Shown here in pieces: positions 52,094-61,971 of a stretch of DNA of 64,000 bases. The notes under the pieces are model-generated. The model searched no databases. It saw only the letters and a program-made list of their open reading frames with translations, and was not told where the DNA came from. How positions within the stretch are numbered: position 1 is the first letter of the stretch; each line of letters opens with the position of its first letter. Both the position numbers and the translations under genes were made by a program. This DNA is from Sphingomonas sp. CBMAI 2297 (GTDB lineage: Bacteria; Pseudomonadota; Alphaproteobacteria; Sphingomonadales; Sphingomonadaceae): NCBI RefSeq assembly GCF_029870595.1, contig NZ_JAPDIR010000002.1:62001-126000 (forward strand). Reading direction: 5' to 3'.

Positions 52094-52410
52094 GAATCCC
52101 GGGATAGCGGCCGGGCAGGGGGGCTGGCAACCGCCACGAAATGTTGAATCCCTTGACCCCTCTCGCGAGTGCGCATGGGAGCAGGGTGAAGGCAGGCATG
52201 AACATATAGAGAACGTATGCGGGATTGCCACATGTAGGGAATGGATAAAATCAGGCGGCGAGCGATGTGCTGCCGCCGCGCGTCGGGCTGCCCGATCCGG
52301 CAATGGCCATCTATGTGTGCAACGACGATTTCGCCGGCGGCAAGGCGCTGAAGCCCCCGCCGATCTCCATGCCCACGATCGGGATGCGCCTTCGGGGAAC
52401 TGAGGCTGGA
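52094..52410. other. Intergenic region upstream of the MarR gene
   Basis: 317 bp between the divergent glutathione transferase and MarR genes. It is AT-richer than average around 52200-52260. A short open frame from ATG 52303 (MAIYVCNDDFAGGKALKPPP) ends inside the palindrome downstream. I see no independent support for it, and it could be chance or a gene remnant. Promoters for both neighbours must lie here. Confidence 0.5.
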
Positions 52411-52452
52411 TCATGCATATGCATCATGTATACGCATGATGCATATGCATGA
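52411..52452. promoter_or_regulatory. 42-nt palindrome overlapping the MarR start codon, probable autoregulatory operator
   Basis: Perfect 18-bp arms, TCATGCATATGCATCATG and its inverse, surround a 6-nt centre TATACG. Each arm itself contains the palindrome ATGCATATGCAT. The right arm includes the candidate ATG codons of the MarR gene (52436, 52439, 52445). MarR proteins commonly repress their own operon by binding palindromes, so operator function is likely; it would block either transcription or, as a hairpin, translation start. Confidence 0.75.
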
Positions 52453-52888
52453 TGATTCGCTCCCCTCCGTCTGCGCCTGCACGATGCTGCGCAAGGCCGC
52501 GCGCATTACCGGCCGCCTCTATGACTCGGCGCTGGCCGGGCACGGGATGACCACGGCGCAATTCGCGATCCTGCGGCATGTCGCGCGGGGCGAGCCGCTG
52601 GCGCTGAGCCGGCTGGCGGAGCAGCTCGAGATGGACCGCAGCTCGCTCTACCGCGCGCTTGCGCCGATCGAGAAGCGCGGCTGGGTGGGCGTGACCGCCG
52701 GGGCCGGGCGCAGCAAGCGGGCGTCGCTGAGCGCGGCGGGCAGGGAGGCGCTCCGCGCCGCCGAGCCCGACTGGGCGGCGATGCAGCGGCGCGTGGAGGC
52801 GGAGGCCGGCCCGGCGCTGTGGCGGGAGCTCAAGGCCGGGATCGAAGGCTTCACCCAAAGCCTCGAGCGGGCGGGAGGCCGGGCATGA
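52436..52888 (+). CDS. MarR-family transcriptional regulator
   Basis: 150 aa. Winged-helix MarR dimer: SVCACTMLRKAARITGRLYD, MTTAQFAILRHVARGEPLALSRLAEQLEMDRSSLYRALAPIEKRGWVGV with the recognition helix in MDRSSLYRAL. The SVCAC cysteine pair near residue 12 lies in the region some MarR proteins use for redox or electrophile sensing. No ribosome binding site precedes ATG 52436; the message might be leaderless or start at one of the nearby ATGs. Stop overlaps the MFS start by 4 bp, so the two form one operon. Confidence 0.9.
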   Translation: MMHMHDDSLPSVCACTMLRKAARITGRLYDSALAGHGMTTAQFAILRHVARGEPLALSRLAEQLEMDRSSLYRALAPIEKRGWVGVTAGAGRSKRASLSAAGREALRAAEPDWAAMQRRVEAEAGPALWRELKAGIEGFTQSLERAGGRA

Positions 52889-54165
52889 TCGCGCTGCTTT
52901 CCCGCCTGCCGGTGGGCGCACGCGGCTATGCCGGCATCGTCGCGGCGATCACCTTCGTCGCGCTGCTGGTCTCGGCCGGGCTGCGTTCCGCGCCGGGCGT
53001 GATGATGCTGCCGCTCGAGCAGCATTTCGGCTGGGACCGCGCGACCATCTCCGCCGCCGCGGCGATCGGCATCTTCCTCTACGGGCTGGTCGGCCCGTTC
53101 GCCGCCGCGCTGATGCTGTCGGTGGGGATCCGGCGGACGATGCTGGCCGGGCTGGCGCTGATGTCCGCGGCGACCTTTGCGAGCCTGTGGATGTCCGAGC
53201 CCTGGCAATATGTGCTGAGCTGGGGCGTGTTCTCGGGCGTGGGCAGCGGCGCGGTCGCCTCGGTGCTGGGCGCAGCGGTGGTCAATCGCTGGTTCGCGAC
53301 GCGCCAGGGGCTGGTGATGGGCATGCTGACCGCGAGCACGGCGACCGGCGCGCTCGTCTTCCTGCCGATGCTCGCCTGGCTGGCCGAGGGCGGGGCGTGG
53401 CGGCCGGTGGCGCTGGCCGTGTCGATCGCCAGCGCCGCGGTGATCCCGCTGGTGCTGCTGTTCGTGCCCGAGCATCCGCAGCAGCTGGGCGTGCGCCGCT
53501 TCGGCGAGACCGAGGCAAGCACGCCGCCGCCGCCGCTCAAGCAGGCGGCGACGCCGGCACTGGCCTTCACCGCGCTGTTCCGCGCTTCGAGGAGCATGAC
53601 CTTCTGGCTGTTGTTCGGGACCTTCTTCGTCTGCGGTCTCACCACCAACGGGCTGGTCGGCACCCATCTGATCGCCTTTTGCGGCGATCACGGCATCGCG
53701 CCGGTGCAGGCGGCGGGGCTGCTGAGCCTGATGGGGCTGTTCGACCTGATCGGCACCACGGCATCGGGCTGGCTGACCGATCGCTATGATCCGCGCAAGC
53801 TGCTGTTCGTCTATTACGGGCTGCGCGGGCTTTCGCTGCTGGCGCTGCCGTTCCTCGACTTCAGCGCCTCCAGTCTGCTCCTGTTCGCGATCTTCTACGG
53901 GCTCGACTGGATCGCCACCGTGCCGCCCACGGTGAAGCTCGCCAATGTCCATTTCGGCGAGCGCGATGCGCCGATCGTGTTCGGCTGGGTGATGGTGGGG
54001 CACCAGATCGGGGCGGCGACCGCGGCGTTCGGCGCGGGCGCGGTGCGCGCCTGGACGGGGACCTATACGCCGGCCTTCCTGGTGGCGGGCGCCTTCGGGC
54101 TGGTCGCGGCGGTGGCGATCCTGGCGGCGCGGGCGGAGAAGGCGCCCCGGGCGGCGCTGGCCTAG
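52885..54165 (+). CDS. MFS transporter
   Basis: 426 aa from ATG 52885, ATGA overlap with the MarR gene. About twelve membrane helices. Shows the MFS pattern of the monocarboxylate/oxalate-formate-like group: [53 protein letters not shown], and the later [17 protein letters not shown]. Translational coupling to a MarR repressor implies induction by the substrate or a related compound. The substrate is unknown. Its 3' end overlaps the convergent chemoreceptor gene by 4 bp. Confidence 0.9.
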   Translation: MIALLSRLPVGARGYAGIVAAITFVALLVSAGLRSAPGVMMLPLEQHFGWDRATISAAAAIGIFLYGLVGPFAAALMLSVGIRRTMLAGLALMSAATFASLWMSEPWQYVLSWGVFSGVGSGAVASVLGAAVVNRWFATRQGLVMGMLTASTATGALVFLPMLAWLAEGGAWRPVALAVSIASAAVIPLVLLFVPEHPQQLGVRRFGETEASTPPPPLKQAATPALAFTALFRASRSMTFWLLFGTFFVCGLTTNGLVGTHLIAFCGDHGIAPVQAAGLLSLMGLFDLIGTTASGWLTDRYDPRKLLFVYYGLRGLSLLALPFLDFSASSLLLFAIFYGLDWIATVPPTVKLANVHFGERDAPIVFGWVMVGHQIGAATAAFGAGAVRAWTGTYTPAFLVAGAFGLVAAVAILAARAEKAPRAALA

Positions 54166-55754
54166 GCCGCTCGCAGCGTCTCGAGGAAGCTGCGCATCTC
54201 GCCGAGCAGGCGGCGGGCCTGGTTGACCAGCTCGTCGGTGGCGGCATCCATCTCGGCGGTGGTGCGGGCCGCCTCGTCGGTGGCATTCTCGGCGCCGGCC
54301 GCACCGGCCTGGAGATCGGCGGTGAGCGCGGCGGCGGTGCCGGCATAGGCCTGGATCGAGCGGATCACCTCGCCCTGGTGCCGCATCGCCTGGCCCACCG
54401 CCCCGCCGACCTCGCCGATCCGGTCGAAGCCGTCGCGCATCTCGCCGACGATGGTGGTGGTGGCATGGACCGCGCCGGTCATCCGGGTGAGCTGGGCGCG
54501 GATGTCGCCGGTGGCATGGGCCGTCTGGGCGGCCAGGCTCTTCACTTCCTGCGCGACGATCGCGAAGCCGCGGCCGGCCTCGCCGGCGCGGGCGGCCTCG
54601 ATGCTGGCGTTGAGCGCGAGCAGATTGGTGCGCGCCGCGATCCCGGCGATCATGTCGGCGATGCTGCCGACGCTGGCGCTGTGCTCCACCAGCGTGGCGA
54701 AGCGGGCATCGGCCGAGCGGGACAGGCCGTAGAGATGGGCGGTAGTCTCGCTCTGGGCATCGAGGCTGGCTTCGACGGCGGTGAGCGAGCGGCCGAGATT
54801 GGCCGATTCCTCGAGCAGGGTGGCGGCGCCGGTGTCCGCGCGCACGGCGCGATCGGCGACGCCGCGGATCTCGTCGCGCGTGGCGGCGGCGGTGCCCACC
54901 AGGCTGCCGGCGGAGGCGCGGGTCTGTTCGGCGGCGGCCGCGAGCTCGCTGATCGCGGCGACGAACTGGTGCTCGAACCGGTCGGCGATGCGGGCAATCT
55001 CGGCGCGGCGATCCCGCTCGGCATCGAGCTGGGCGCGGTGGCGCGCCTCGGCGGCATGGGCCGCCTGTTGCAGCTCGTCGCGCTGGGCGGCAGCGCGCAG
55101 CAGGTCGCGCTCGCCGGCGGCACGGGCCAGCGCCTCGCCCTGGGCGAACTGCTCGCCGATCAGCACGGCCTGGCCCATCACGGTGCGGGCGAGCAGGGCG
55201 ACGAAGACGGCGAGGAAGACGAACACGCCGGCAGGGATATTGGCGAAGACGGCGTAGAGCGCGCAGATCGCCACGGCGATGCCGAGCCATGCCAGGCTGG
55301 CGGGCGGCAGCGGGGCGTAGCGCAGCGCGCCGATCGCGACGACGCCGGCAATGGCGGTGGTGGTGACGATCAGTTCCTGGTCGGTCGCGCCCAGGCCGAT
55401 CGTCAGCAGGAACAGGAACCAGCCGAGCGAGGAGGCGGCGGCCTCGATCACCGCGCCGCGGAGCGTTCCGGCGGGATCGTCGACCCGCCAGTCGCGCCGC
55501 TTGCCGTCGCGCCAGCGCACGAGGATCGCGGTGCCGATCGCGAGGTGCAGCGCCAGCGCGGCGATGTGCCAGGTCCAGAAGCCGCCGGCATGGATCATCA
55601 GGGCCAGCGCGATGCTGACGAAGACGCTGGCGGCATAGGAGAGCGGATAGCCGCGCTGGATGGCGATGGCGTGGGCGCGCATCAGCGGCGGCGGGAGGGC
55701 CGCCCATCTGTCCCAGATCGCCCGCCTGAGGGCGTGTCCGCTCACCTCTCCCAT
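54162..55754 (-). CDS. Methyl-accepting chemotaxis protein
   Basis: 530 aa. N-terminal membrane part: about six short hydrophobic helices (residues 36-192), unusual in lacking a clear periplasmic sensor domain. Then a coiled linker and the conserved cytoplasmic hairpin tip [40 protein letters not shown] (about residues 365-403). Chemoreceptor, methylated for adaptation and coupled to CheA/CheW. A membrane-embedded input such as this could sense energy state or lipophilic compounds; inferred, not shown. Confidence 0.9.
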   Translation of the reverse strand: MGEVSGHALRRAIWDRWAALPPPLMRAHAIAIQRGYPLSYAASVFVSIALALMIHAGGFWTWHIAALALHLAIGTAILVRWRDGKRRDWRVDDPAGTLRGAVIEAAASSLGWFLFLLTIGLGATDQELIVTTTAIAGVVAIGALRYAPLPPASLAWLGIAVAICALYAVFANIPAGVFVFLAVFVALLARTVMGQAVLIGEQFAQGEALARAAGERDLLRAAAQRDELQQAAHAAEARHRAQLDAERDRRAEIARIADRFEHQFVAAISELAAAAEQTRASAGSLVGTAAATRDEIRGVADRAVRADTGAATLLEESANLGRSLTAVEASLDAQSETTAHLYGLSRSADARFATLVEHSASVGSIADMIAGIAARTNLLALNASIEAARAGEAGRGFAIVAQEVKSLAAQTAHATGDIRAQLTRMTGAVHATTTIVGEMRDGFDRIGEVGGAVGQAMRHQGEVIRSIQAYAGTAAALTADLQAGAAGAENATDEAARTTAEMDAATDELVNQARRLLGEMRSFLETLRAA

Positions 55755-55791
55755 TCGGCCAGCGACTAGCCGAACATGGTTACCATGGCGT

Positions 55792-56928
55792 TTACAGGCG
55801 CAGATGGATGCCCCGGCGGTGGAGCGGGATCAGCAGCGCCAGCACGAGCAGCAGCGCCGCCAGCGCGAAGAGGAAGGAGGCGAGGAGGAGATTGCCGGGA
55901 AGGAGCGCGGCGAGCCCCTTCCACGCCCAGGCCTGGAATCCCGAGCGCATCGCGGCGAGCGAGAGCAGCAGCGAGAGCAGATAGCCGAGGATCGCGTTCA
56001 TCCCCAGCACGTCGAGCGGCCATAGCGCCTTGCGGACCGTCTCGCTGCGCGCGGCGAGGATGCAGCCGACGAACAGCACCGCCGAAAGGCCCGAGGTGAG
56101 CAGCGCGAAGCTGCTGGTCCACAGCTTCTTGTTGAGCGGAAGCCAGGGCGCGAGCAGGAGGCCGAGCGCGGCGAGCGCGATGCCGGCGAGCAGGAGGCGC
56201 GGCACCGCGCGCGCGGGCGCCGCCTGCCAGAGCAGCGCGGCGAGCACGCCGAGCAGCACGTTGACCAGCGCGGGGAGCGTCGAGAGCAGGCCCTCGGGAT
56301 CATAGACGATATTGCCCGCCGCATCGGTGCCGAGCCGGTACATATGATGCGTGGTGACCGCGATCCGGTCGACATAGCCGGCGAGGTTGCCCGCCGGGCT
56401 GAGATCCCCCGCGCCGTGCCCGGGGACGGGCACGAAGACCAGCAGCGCCCAATAGCCGAGCAGCAGCACGATGCTGGCGATGCCCAGCGCCCGGGCGCCC
56501 AGGCGTGCGCGCCCGTCCGCGTCCGTCCGGGCGGTGAGGATCGCCAGCGCGGCGGCGAGGCCGTAGCAGAGGCCGAGGCGGGGTAGCACGCCGAACACCC
56601 GGAAATCCGCCAGCCCGGGGCGCGCGAGCATCTGCCACGCCCAGCCGATCAGGATCAGCAGCAGCGCGCGCCGGACGACGCGGCCCCAGAGCCGGGCATC
56701 GACCCGGCGGGGGAAGGACAGGCCCAGCGCCACGCCCATCGCGCAGAGAAAGGCGGGGAAGACAAGGTCGGTAGGGGTGAAGCCGTGCCACTCGGCATGG
56801 TCGAGCGGCCACCAGACATGCGCCCAGCTGCCCGGCGTGTTGACGATGATCATGAAGGCCACCGTCAGCCCGCGGAACAGGTCGAGCCCGCCGAGCCGTG
56901 CGCCTGCCTGCGTTCTGCCTTCGCTCAT
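55792..56928 (-). CDS. NagX-like acyltransferase-family membrane protein (DUF5009-type)
   Basis: 378 aa, about ten membrane helices. N-terminal [25 protein letters not shown] and the following [35 protein letters not shown] match the heparan-alpha-glucosaminide N-acetyltransferase/NagX family, whose members sit with GlcNAc utilisation in sphingomonad-like genomes. No such neighbours are seen here, so the physiological role is uncertain. Confidence 0.85.
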   Translation of the reverse strand: MSEGRTQAGARLGGLDLFRGLTVAFMIIVNTPGSWAHVWWPLDHAEWHGFTPTDLVFPAFLCAMGVALGLSFPRRVDARLWGRVVRRALLLILIGWAWQMLARPGLADFRVFGVLPRLGLCYGLAAALAILTARTDADGRARLGARALGIASIVLLLGYWALLVFVPVPGHGAGDLSPAGNLAGYVDRIAVTTHHMYRLGTDAAGNIVYDPEGLLSTLPALVNVLLGVLAALLWQAAPARAVPRLLLAGIALAALGLLLAPWLPLNKKLWTSSFALLTSGLSAVLFVGCILAARSETVRKALWPLDVLGMNAILGYLLSLLLSLAAMRSGFQAWAWKGLAALLPGNLLLASFLFALAALLLVLALLIPLHRRGIHLRL

Positions 56929-57040
56929 CGCGTCCCTCCCGGCCGCACCATGGATCGGTTGCGCCGCCCGGTCAAAGCGCGGCGCTTGCGGCGGGAACGG
57001 GGTGTGTTAGTGATCTAGCACGATAATGTGGGAGGCGGGG

Positions 57041-57814
57041 ATGGACGGAGTGAGGATCAGCCGGCGGGGCGTGCTCGCGACGGCGACGGTGGCGCCGGTC
57101 GCGGCGATGGCCAGGGCGGCACCGGCCAGGCTGAGCGTCGGCGACCGGCTGGCGCGCTTCGACCTGCTCAAGCCGGGCGTGCACAGCTATCTCCGCTCGG
57201 CCGAGAAGGACGGCGCCCATGTCGCGCGCGACATCTGGCGGCGGGAAGTGCGGTTCGAGACGGTCGACGGGGTGCAGACGCTGCGCGTCGTGCAGCGCTG
57301 GGACGGGACGGGCGCGAAGCCTTCGCTGGTCACGCGCGATTCGCTGTTCGAGCCCGGCACCTGGCGGCCCTCCAGCCATCTGCGCGTCACGACGGTGGAA
57401 GACAGGAAGACGGTGGAGGGTTTCCTGTTTGCCGCCGACCGGATCACCGGCCTGGCGGGCGTGGCGGACAATAGCCGCGCCGATTTCAGCGTCGCCTTTC
57501 CGGAGCCCATGTTCAATTTCGAGACCGACATGGAGATGCTCGGCACGCTGCCGCTGGCGCATGGCTATCAGGTGTCGATTCCCTTCTATCACCCGGCCGG
57601 CGGGCCGCCGGCGCGCTATCTGTGGACCGTGACCGGGGACGCGCAGCTGGCCGGGCCCGACGGGCGGCCGATCGACTGCTGGATCGTCGAATGCGACTAT
57701 AACAGCGGCAAGGACCCGTCGCGCTTCTGGTACGCCAAGCGCACGCAGCAGTTCGTCAAGCTGGAGGCGAAGGCGCCGGACGGATCGCTGTTCCGCAAGA
57801 CGCTGCTGTTCTGA
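57041..57814 (+). CDS. Tat-exported protein of unknown function
   Basis: 257 aa from ATG 57041, with GGGAGGCGGGG just upstream. Twin-arginine signal ISRRGVLATATVAPVAAMARAA. The mature part is beta-rich with repeated YxV/W motifs (RWDGTGAKPSLVTRDSLFEPGTWRPSSHLRVTTVEDRKTVEG). It resembles DUF3108-type exported proteins but the match is weak. Stands alone and converges with the next gene across a palindrome. Confidence 0.7.
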   Translation: MDGVRISRRGVLATATVAPVAAMARAAPARLSVGDRLARFDLLKPGVHSYLRSAEKDGAHVARDIWRREVRFETVDGVQTLRVVQRWDGTGAKPSLVTRDSLFEPGTWRPSSHLRVTTVEDRKTVEGFLFAADRITGLAGVADNSRADFSVAFPEPMFNFETDMEMLGTLPLAHGYQVSIPFYHPAGGPPARYLWTVTGDAQLAGPDGRPIDCWIVECDYNSGKDPSRFWYAKRTQQFVKLEAKAPDGSLFRKTLLF

Positions 57815-57870
57815 GGTCCGGCGATCATGCCCATGGGCGGGCTCCGCACCCGGACCAGCTCTGACGTCTA

Positions 57871-57900
57871 GCGTCATCCCCGCAAAGGCGGGGATGACGC
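57871..57900. repeat. Extragenic palindrome unit with perfect arms
   Basis: GCGTCATCCCCGC and its inverse (13 bp each) flank a 4-nt AAAG loop. Lies between the convergent Tat-exported and AIG2-like genes, so it could also act as a bidirectional terminator, although no T-run follows. Confidence 0.8.
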
Positions 57901-57930
57901 TGGGGTAGCCGACGCCCCAAGCGCAGCCAG

Positions 57931-58269
57931 TCAGGCCTTCACATACACCCAGGCCGTCGCGCCGCTGGCCAGCGGTGCCTCGACGCGGACATAGTTCTCG
58001 CTCTCGTACACGTCCGCCGCGGCGAGCTCTTCGGGCGTGAGGCGGAAGACCTTGCCGGGGATGGGCGGGGCATCGGCATCGGGAACCAGCGCCAGATGCA
58101 CCTCGATGCCGCTGGCTTCCAGCACGTCCGGGTCGCGGATCGTGATCTCGATCTGCCGATAGCCGTGGAGGATGTCGTCGCTGCCCTCCAGCAGCCGGCC
58201 GAACTGGCGCAGCTGCACGCTCGCCAGCTGGAGCGTGCCATAGGAGAAGAGCAGCGCGCCCTCGCGCAT
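57931..58269 (-). CDS. Gamma-glutamylcyclotransferase / AIG2-like protein
   Basis: 112 aa. LLFSYGTLQL at the start is the nucleotide-like YGTL loop of the GGCT/AIG2 fold; VFRLTPEELAAADVYESENYVRVEA follows with the Tyr/Glu region. Small beta-barrel family, various amide-cleaving enzymes. A stand-alone gene 11 bp after engB's end, so perhaps in the rpmH-to-engB transcript. Confidence 0.82.
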   Translation of the reverse strand: MREGALLFSYGTLQLASVQLRQFGRLLEGSDDILHGYRQIEITIRDPDVLEASGIEVHLALVPDADAPPIPGKVFRLTPEELAAADVYESENYVRVEAPLASGATAWVYVKA

Positions 58270-58280
58270 CCAGCGCCGCT

Positions 58281-58919
58281 CTATCCGATCGCTTCGAGCA
58301 CTGCGGCGCGCAGCTCGGGAATGCCCATGCCCTTCTCGCTCGACGTCGCGATGATGTCGGGATGCGCGGCGGGGCGCTTGCGGGCCTCGGCCTCGGTGCG
58401 CTCGCGCACTTCGGTCAGCTCGGTCGCCTTGATCTTGTCCGCCTTAGTGAGGACGATGCGGTAGCTCACCGCGGCGCCGTCGAGCATGTCGAGGATCTCG
58501 CGGTCGACTTCCTTGATCCCGTGGCGCGCGTCGATCAGCACGAGCCCGCGCTTCAGCGCCTGGCGGCCGCGCAGATAGTCGTTCACCAGATAGCGCCACT
58601 TGCGGACCATGTCCTTGGGCGCCTTGGCGAAGCCATAGCCGGGCATGTCGACCAGGCGGAAGCGCAGCGGCTGGCCCACGTCGAAGAAGTTCAGCTCCTG
58701 GGTGCGGCCGGGCGTGTTCGAAGTGCGCGCCAGGGCGTTGCGGCCGGTCAGCGCGTTGAGCAGCGACGACTTGCCCACGTTCGAGCGGCCCGCGAACGCG
58801 ACCTCGGGCACTTCCTGGCCGGGCAGGAACTCCAGCGTCGGCGCGGACTTCAGGAACGTGACCGGGCCGGCGAAGGTCTTTCGCGCGGCCTCGATCATAT
58901 CTTCGTCGAACCCGCTCAC
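58281..58919 (-). CDS. engB: Ribosome biogenesis GTP-binding protein EngB (YsxC/YihA)
   Basis: 212 aa from GTG 58919, GTGA overlap with yidC; the open frame upstream runs antisense through yidC and is ignored. GTPase with G1 [18 protein letters not shown]2 SNTPGRTQ, G3 VDMPGYGF, G4 LTKADK and G5 TSSEKG. Needed for 50S assembly. Last gene of the rpmH-rnpA-yidD-yidC block. Confidence 0.95.
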   Translation of the reverse strand: MSGFDEDMIEAARKTFAGPVTFLKSAPTLEFLPGQEVPEVAFAGRSNVGKSSLLNALTGRNALARTSNTPGRTQELNFFDVGQPLRFRLVDMPGYGFAKAPKDMVRKWRYLVNDYLRGRQALKRGLVLIDARHGIKEVDREILDMLDGAAVSYRIVLTKADKIKATELTEVRERTEAEARKRPAAHPDIIATSSEKGMGIPELRAAVLEAIG

Positions 58920-60616
58920 TTCGCCGGGGCTTCCTTCTTCGCCGGCTGCTTCAGCACCGGATGGCGCGAATAGAGCCACTGCTGCTGCAGGATGGTGATC
59001 ACGTTGGAGGTGATCCAGTAGAGCTGCAGGCCCACCGCGAACGGCGCCATCAGGAACATCAGCATCCACGGCATGATCGCGAACACCTGCTTCTGGATCT
59101 CGTCCATCGGCGCCGGGTTGAACTTCATCTGGAAATACATCGAGACGCCCAGCAGCACCGGCACCACGCCGATCGCCAGGAACGAAGGCGGCGTGAAGTG
59201 GAGATAGCCGAACAGGTTGAGGATCATCGCGGGATCGGGCGCCGAAAGGTCCTTGATCCACAGCACGAAGCCCTGGTGGCGCATTTCGATCGTCAGCAGC
59301 AGCACCTTGTAGAGCGCGAACATGATCGGGATCTGCAGCAGGATCGGAAGGCAGCCCGCCAGCGGGTTTACCTTCTCTTCCTTGTAGAGCTTCATGATCT
59401 CCTGCTGCTGGCGCTGCTTGTCGTCCTTGTGGCGTTCCTGCAGCGCCTTCATCTTCGGCTGGATGACGCGCATGCGGGCCATCGATTCGAACTGCTTGTG
59501 CGCGATCGGGAAGAGCAGGCCGCGGATGGTGATCGTCAGCAGGATGATCGCCACGCCGAAATTGCCGACCAGGCGGAACAGCCAGTCGAGATAATAGAAG
59601 ATCGGCTGCTCGATCACGCCGAACCAGCCCCAGTCGATCGCATAGCTGAACAGCTTGATGCCCAGCTTGTCCTGATAGGCTTCGAGCAGCTTCACTTCCT
59701 TCGCGCCGGCGAAGAAGCGGCTGGAATAGCTGGTCTGCTTGCCCGGCGCGATGGCGAGCGGCTGATCGAGTTGATAATCGGCCTGATAGGCCTTGCTCGG
59801 ATTCTGGCGCTGGCCAAGCGTCACCGGCACCCGCTGATCGGGGATCAGCGAGGTCAGCCAGTAATGATCGGTAAAGCCTGCCCAGCCGCCGCTGGTCCTG
59901 TAGCTCTGCGCCGTGGTCTCCACGTCGCTCCAGCCCAGATAATGCGCCTTGTCGGCAGTCGCGGCGATCGGCCCGACACGGGCGGCCCATTGGCCGGCGT
60001 CCTTCGAGCGCTCGGCGCGCGAGACCGAGGCATAGGGCGTGACCGAGACCGGCGCCTGGCCGAGATTCGCGACCGTCTGGCGGATCGTGAACATATAGTC
60101 CTGGTCGACCGCGAGATCGATGCGGAAGACCTGGCCGGTGGCGGTCCTTGCCGTCAGCGTCACCGGCGTGGTCGGCGTCAGCTTGGTGCCGCTCGCCTGC
60201 CACACGGTATTCGCATTGGGCGCCTGCACGCCCGAGCCCGACCAGCCGAACTCGGCGAAATAGGCGCCTTGCGCGCCATTGGGCGAGAGCAGGTGGATCG
60301 GCGGCGAGTTCTTCGCGGTGGTCTCGTCATATTTGACGAGGACGAGATCGTCGATCCGCGCGCCCTTGAGGTTGATCGAGCCCTTGAGCGAAGGCGTTTC
60401 GATCGCGACGCGCGGCGATTCGGCCAGCACGACGGCGCGGTCGCGCAGCGCGGCGGGCGAATCGGCGCTGTTCGGGATCGCCTTGGGCTGGGCGGGGGCA
60501 GCCTGCTGCTGCTGCTGCTGCTGCGGGAAGAACCAGTGCATGACGGCGGGCCACGCGAACAGCAGGAGCGCCGCGATCACCGCGAACAGCAGGAAATTCT
60601 TCTGATCGTCCTTCAC
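58916..60616 (-). CDS. yidC: Membrane protein insertase YidC
   Basis: 566 aa from GTG 60616, with GGGGAA upstream. N-terminal helix ([21 protein letters not shown]), a seven-Gln run coded by pure CAG triplets, the periplasmic beta-supersandwich (about residues 60-330), then the insertase core, with [22 protein letters not shown] and later P/G-rich helices, ending in a basic tail. Inserts membrane proteins alone or with Sec. Position after yidD is standard. Confidence 0.96.
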   Translation of the reverse strand: MKDDQKNFLLFAVIAALLLFAWPAVMHWFFPQQQQQQQAAPAQPKAIPNSADSPAALRDRAVVLAESPRVAIETPSLKGSINLKGARIDDLVLVKYDETTAKNSPPIHLLSPNGAQGAYFAEFGWSGSGVQAPNANTVWQASGTKLTPTTPVTLTARTATGQVFRIDLAVDQDYMFTIRQTVANLGQAPVSVTPYASVSRAERSKDAGQWAARVGPIAATADKAHYLGWSDVETTAQSYRTSGGWAGFTDHYWLTSLIPDQRVPVTLGQRQNPSKAYQADYQLDQPLAIAPGKQTSYSSRFFAGAKEVKLLEAYQDKLGIKLFSYAIDWGWFGVIEQPIFYYLDWLFRLVGNFGVAIILLTITIRGLLFPIAHKQFESMARMRVIQPKMKALQERHKDDKQRQQQEIMKLYKEEKVNPLAGCLPILLQIPIMFALYKVLLLTIEMRHQGFVLWIKDLSAPDPAMILNLFGYLHFTPPSFLAIGVVPVLLGVSMYFQMKFNPAPMDEIQKQVFAIMPWMLMFLMAPFAVGLQLYWITSNVITILQQQWLYSRHPVLKQPAKKEAPAK

Positions 60617-60638
60617 GTAACCGATTCCCCGGAAAAAC

Positions 60639-60857
60639 TTATGGCACTGGGTCGTAGCCGTGCCCGCCCCATGGGTGGCAGCGGGCGATCCGCCGGATGG
60701 CGAGCCAGCTGCCTTTGACAGCCCCATAGCGGCGAAGCGCCTCGATTGCATAGGCCGAACAGCTGGGCTGGTAGCGGCAGCTGGGCGGAAGCACGGCCGA
60801 AGGGCCGATCTGCCAGGCGCGGGCGAGCAGGATCAGGAGTTTGGCGAGCACAGCCAT
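60639..60857 (-). CDS. yidD: Membrane protein insertion efficiency factor YidD
   Basis: 72 aa. Small amphipathic protein with [20 protein letters not shown] and [15 protein letters not shown], including its conserved Cys, His and Trp. Assists YidC. 22 bp before yidC, 73 bp after rnpA, with a palindrome in between. Confidence 0.94.
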   Translation of the reverse strand: MAVLAKLLILLARAWQIGPSAVLPPSCRYQPSCSAYAIEALRRYGAVKGSWLAIRRIARCHPWGGHGYDPVP

Positions 60858-60867
60858 GCTCCCAATT

Positions 60868-60895
60868 CGTCATCTCCGCGAAGGCGGGGATGACG
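60868..60895. repeat. Extragenic palindrome unit inside the rnpA-yidD gap
   Basis: CGTCATCTCCGCG / CGGGGATGACG, near-perfect arms around an AAGG loop. One of several family members, here inside an operon. Confidence 0.75.
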
Positions 60896-60930
60896 GGAAT
60901 AGAGTGAATGGCGCGAAGGGAGGTGGAAGC

Positions 60931-61263
60931 TCACCGCCGCACCTTCCCCAGGGCCTTGACCAGCTCGGCCCGCAGCTCGGCGAACGGACGCTCGATGCCG
61001 CCGTTGCGGCCGATGAGCACATGATCGGCGCCGGGCAGGCCGGCTTCGGGCAGCACTTCGCGGACGAGGGCGCGAAACCGGCGCTTCATCCGGTTGCGGA
61101 TCACCGCGTTGCCGACCTTTTTGGATACGGTAATGCCGACCCGCATGACCGGATCGGCATCGTTGCGCGCATGGACGATCAGGACAAAGCCGGGCATGGG
61201 GGCCCGCTTGCCCGCGTTCGCCGCGAGATAGTCCTTGCGCTGCGTGAGCCGGGTAAGGCCCAC
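60931..61263 (-). CDS. rnpA: Ribonuclease P protein component
   Basis: 110 aa from GTG 61263. Protein subunit of RNase P for tRNA 5' maturation. LTRLTQRKDYLAAN start, VGITVSKKVGNAVIRNRMKRRFRAL (RNR signature) and HVLIGRNGG are typical. 17 bp after rpmH; the open frame to 61866 includes rpmH-antisense sequence and is ignored. Confidence 0.95.
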   Translation of the reverse strand: MGLTRLTQRKDYLAANAGKRAPMPGFVLIVHARNDADPVMRVGITVSKKVGNAVIRNRMKRRFRALVREVLPEAGLPGADHVLIGRNGGIERPFAELRAELVKALGKVRR

Positions 61264-61280
61264 CGCCGCACCGTCGGCGA

Positions 61281-61415
61281 TTACGCCGACAGCTTGTTGC
61301 GGCCGCGGGCGCGGCGGGCACGGATCACGTTGCGGCCGCCCGGGGTCGCCATGCGGCTGCGGAAGCCGTGCCGGCGCGCACGCACCAGGTTGCTCGGCTG
61401 AAAGGTCCGCTTCAT
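61281..61415 (-). CDS. rpmH: 50S ribosomal protein L34
   Basis: 44 aa, basic: [36 protein letters not shown], ending NKLSA. Classic L34, first gene of the rpmH-rnpA-yidD-yidC-engB operon. Found by reading the region; it is too short for routine ORF cut-offs. Confidence 0.97.
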   Translation of the reverse strand: MKRTFQPSNLVRARRHGFRSRMATPGGRNVIRARRARGRNKLSA

Positions 61416-61477
61416 CGCTCATCCTCAAGTATCTAGAACGTAAAAGGGCCACCACAGGGGCGGCCGCGTGTCGGGTG

Positions 61478-61506
61478 CCCATAGTGGGATGGTCCGGCCG
61501 AGTCAA
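61478..61506 (-). promoter_or_regulatory. Candidate rpmH operon promoter
   Basis: Minus strand TTGACT (61506-61501), 17 bases, TATGGG (61483-61478), leaving a leader of about 57 nt before rpmH. The -35 box overlaps the last codons of the upstream membrane-protein gene. Confidence 0.5.
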
Positions 61507-61826
61507 CGCGTTCCGTTCCGCAAACCGGGCAGTTCGGCCTCCGCGCGTGCGATTTCCGCCTCCTTCCCGCGCAGGCGGCGCCTGCGGGCGCTGCGGCGGC
61601 GGAGCGCCATGTCGGCATAATGGCCGAATCGCGGCCAGCGCCGCTTGGCGCGGCAGAACGCCCTTTGCGCCCAGGCCGAGTTCCGCAGCACCAGGACCAG
61701 CCCCGCGGCGAAGACGAAGATCCCGCCCGGGCCGGGGAGGATGCCGACCAGCGGCGAGACGGCGATCACCAGCACCCCGGTGACGAACAGGGCGGTGCGG
61801 ACGATCGGGCTGCGTGCGGCTGCCAT
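61503..61826 (-). CDS. Small PGPGW-type membrane protein
   Basis: 107 aa from ATG 61826. Two hydrophobic segments (TALFVTGVLVIAVSPLVG, GGIFVFAAGLVLVL) around the signature GILPGPGG, followed by a basic Arg-rich C-terminal helix. Matches the small PGPGW-type transmembrane family of sphingomonads. Function unknown; the longer open frame to 62273 is antisense to the chitinase gene. Confidence 0.82.
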   Translation of the reverse strand: MAAARSPIVRTALFVTGVLVIAVSPLVGILPGPGGIFVFAAGLVLVLRNSAWAQRAFCRAKRRWPRFGHYADMALRRRSARRRRLRGKEAEIARAEAELPGLRNGTR

Positions 61827-61971
61827 GGCGGCAAGGTGGGGATCGTGTATTGCCTGTGCAAGACACGCTGGCCGTGGTTCATCGCCGCTTAGCCTTGTTT
61901 CGTCGCCTTCCGGTCGCCCCCGGTCGCGCCCGCGTCGCTCGCCCCGGGGGTGGGCCGGCATAGGCGCGGCC

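Noticed and set aside
52648..55707. 1019-residue open frame on the - strand over the MFS gene and the chemoreceptor
   Set aside because: A GC-driven shadow frame; its composition is extremely Arg/Ala-rich, and both real genes are unmistakable by motif.
58281..60203. 640-residue frame that would fuse engB to an N-terminal extension
   Set aside because: The extension is yidC read in another frame; engB starts cleanly at GTG 58919 with a GTGA overlap.
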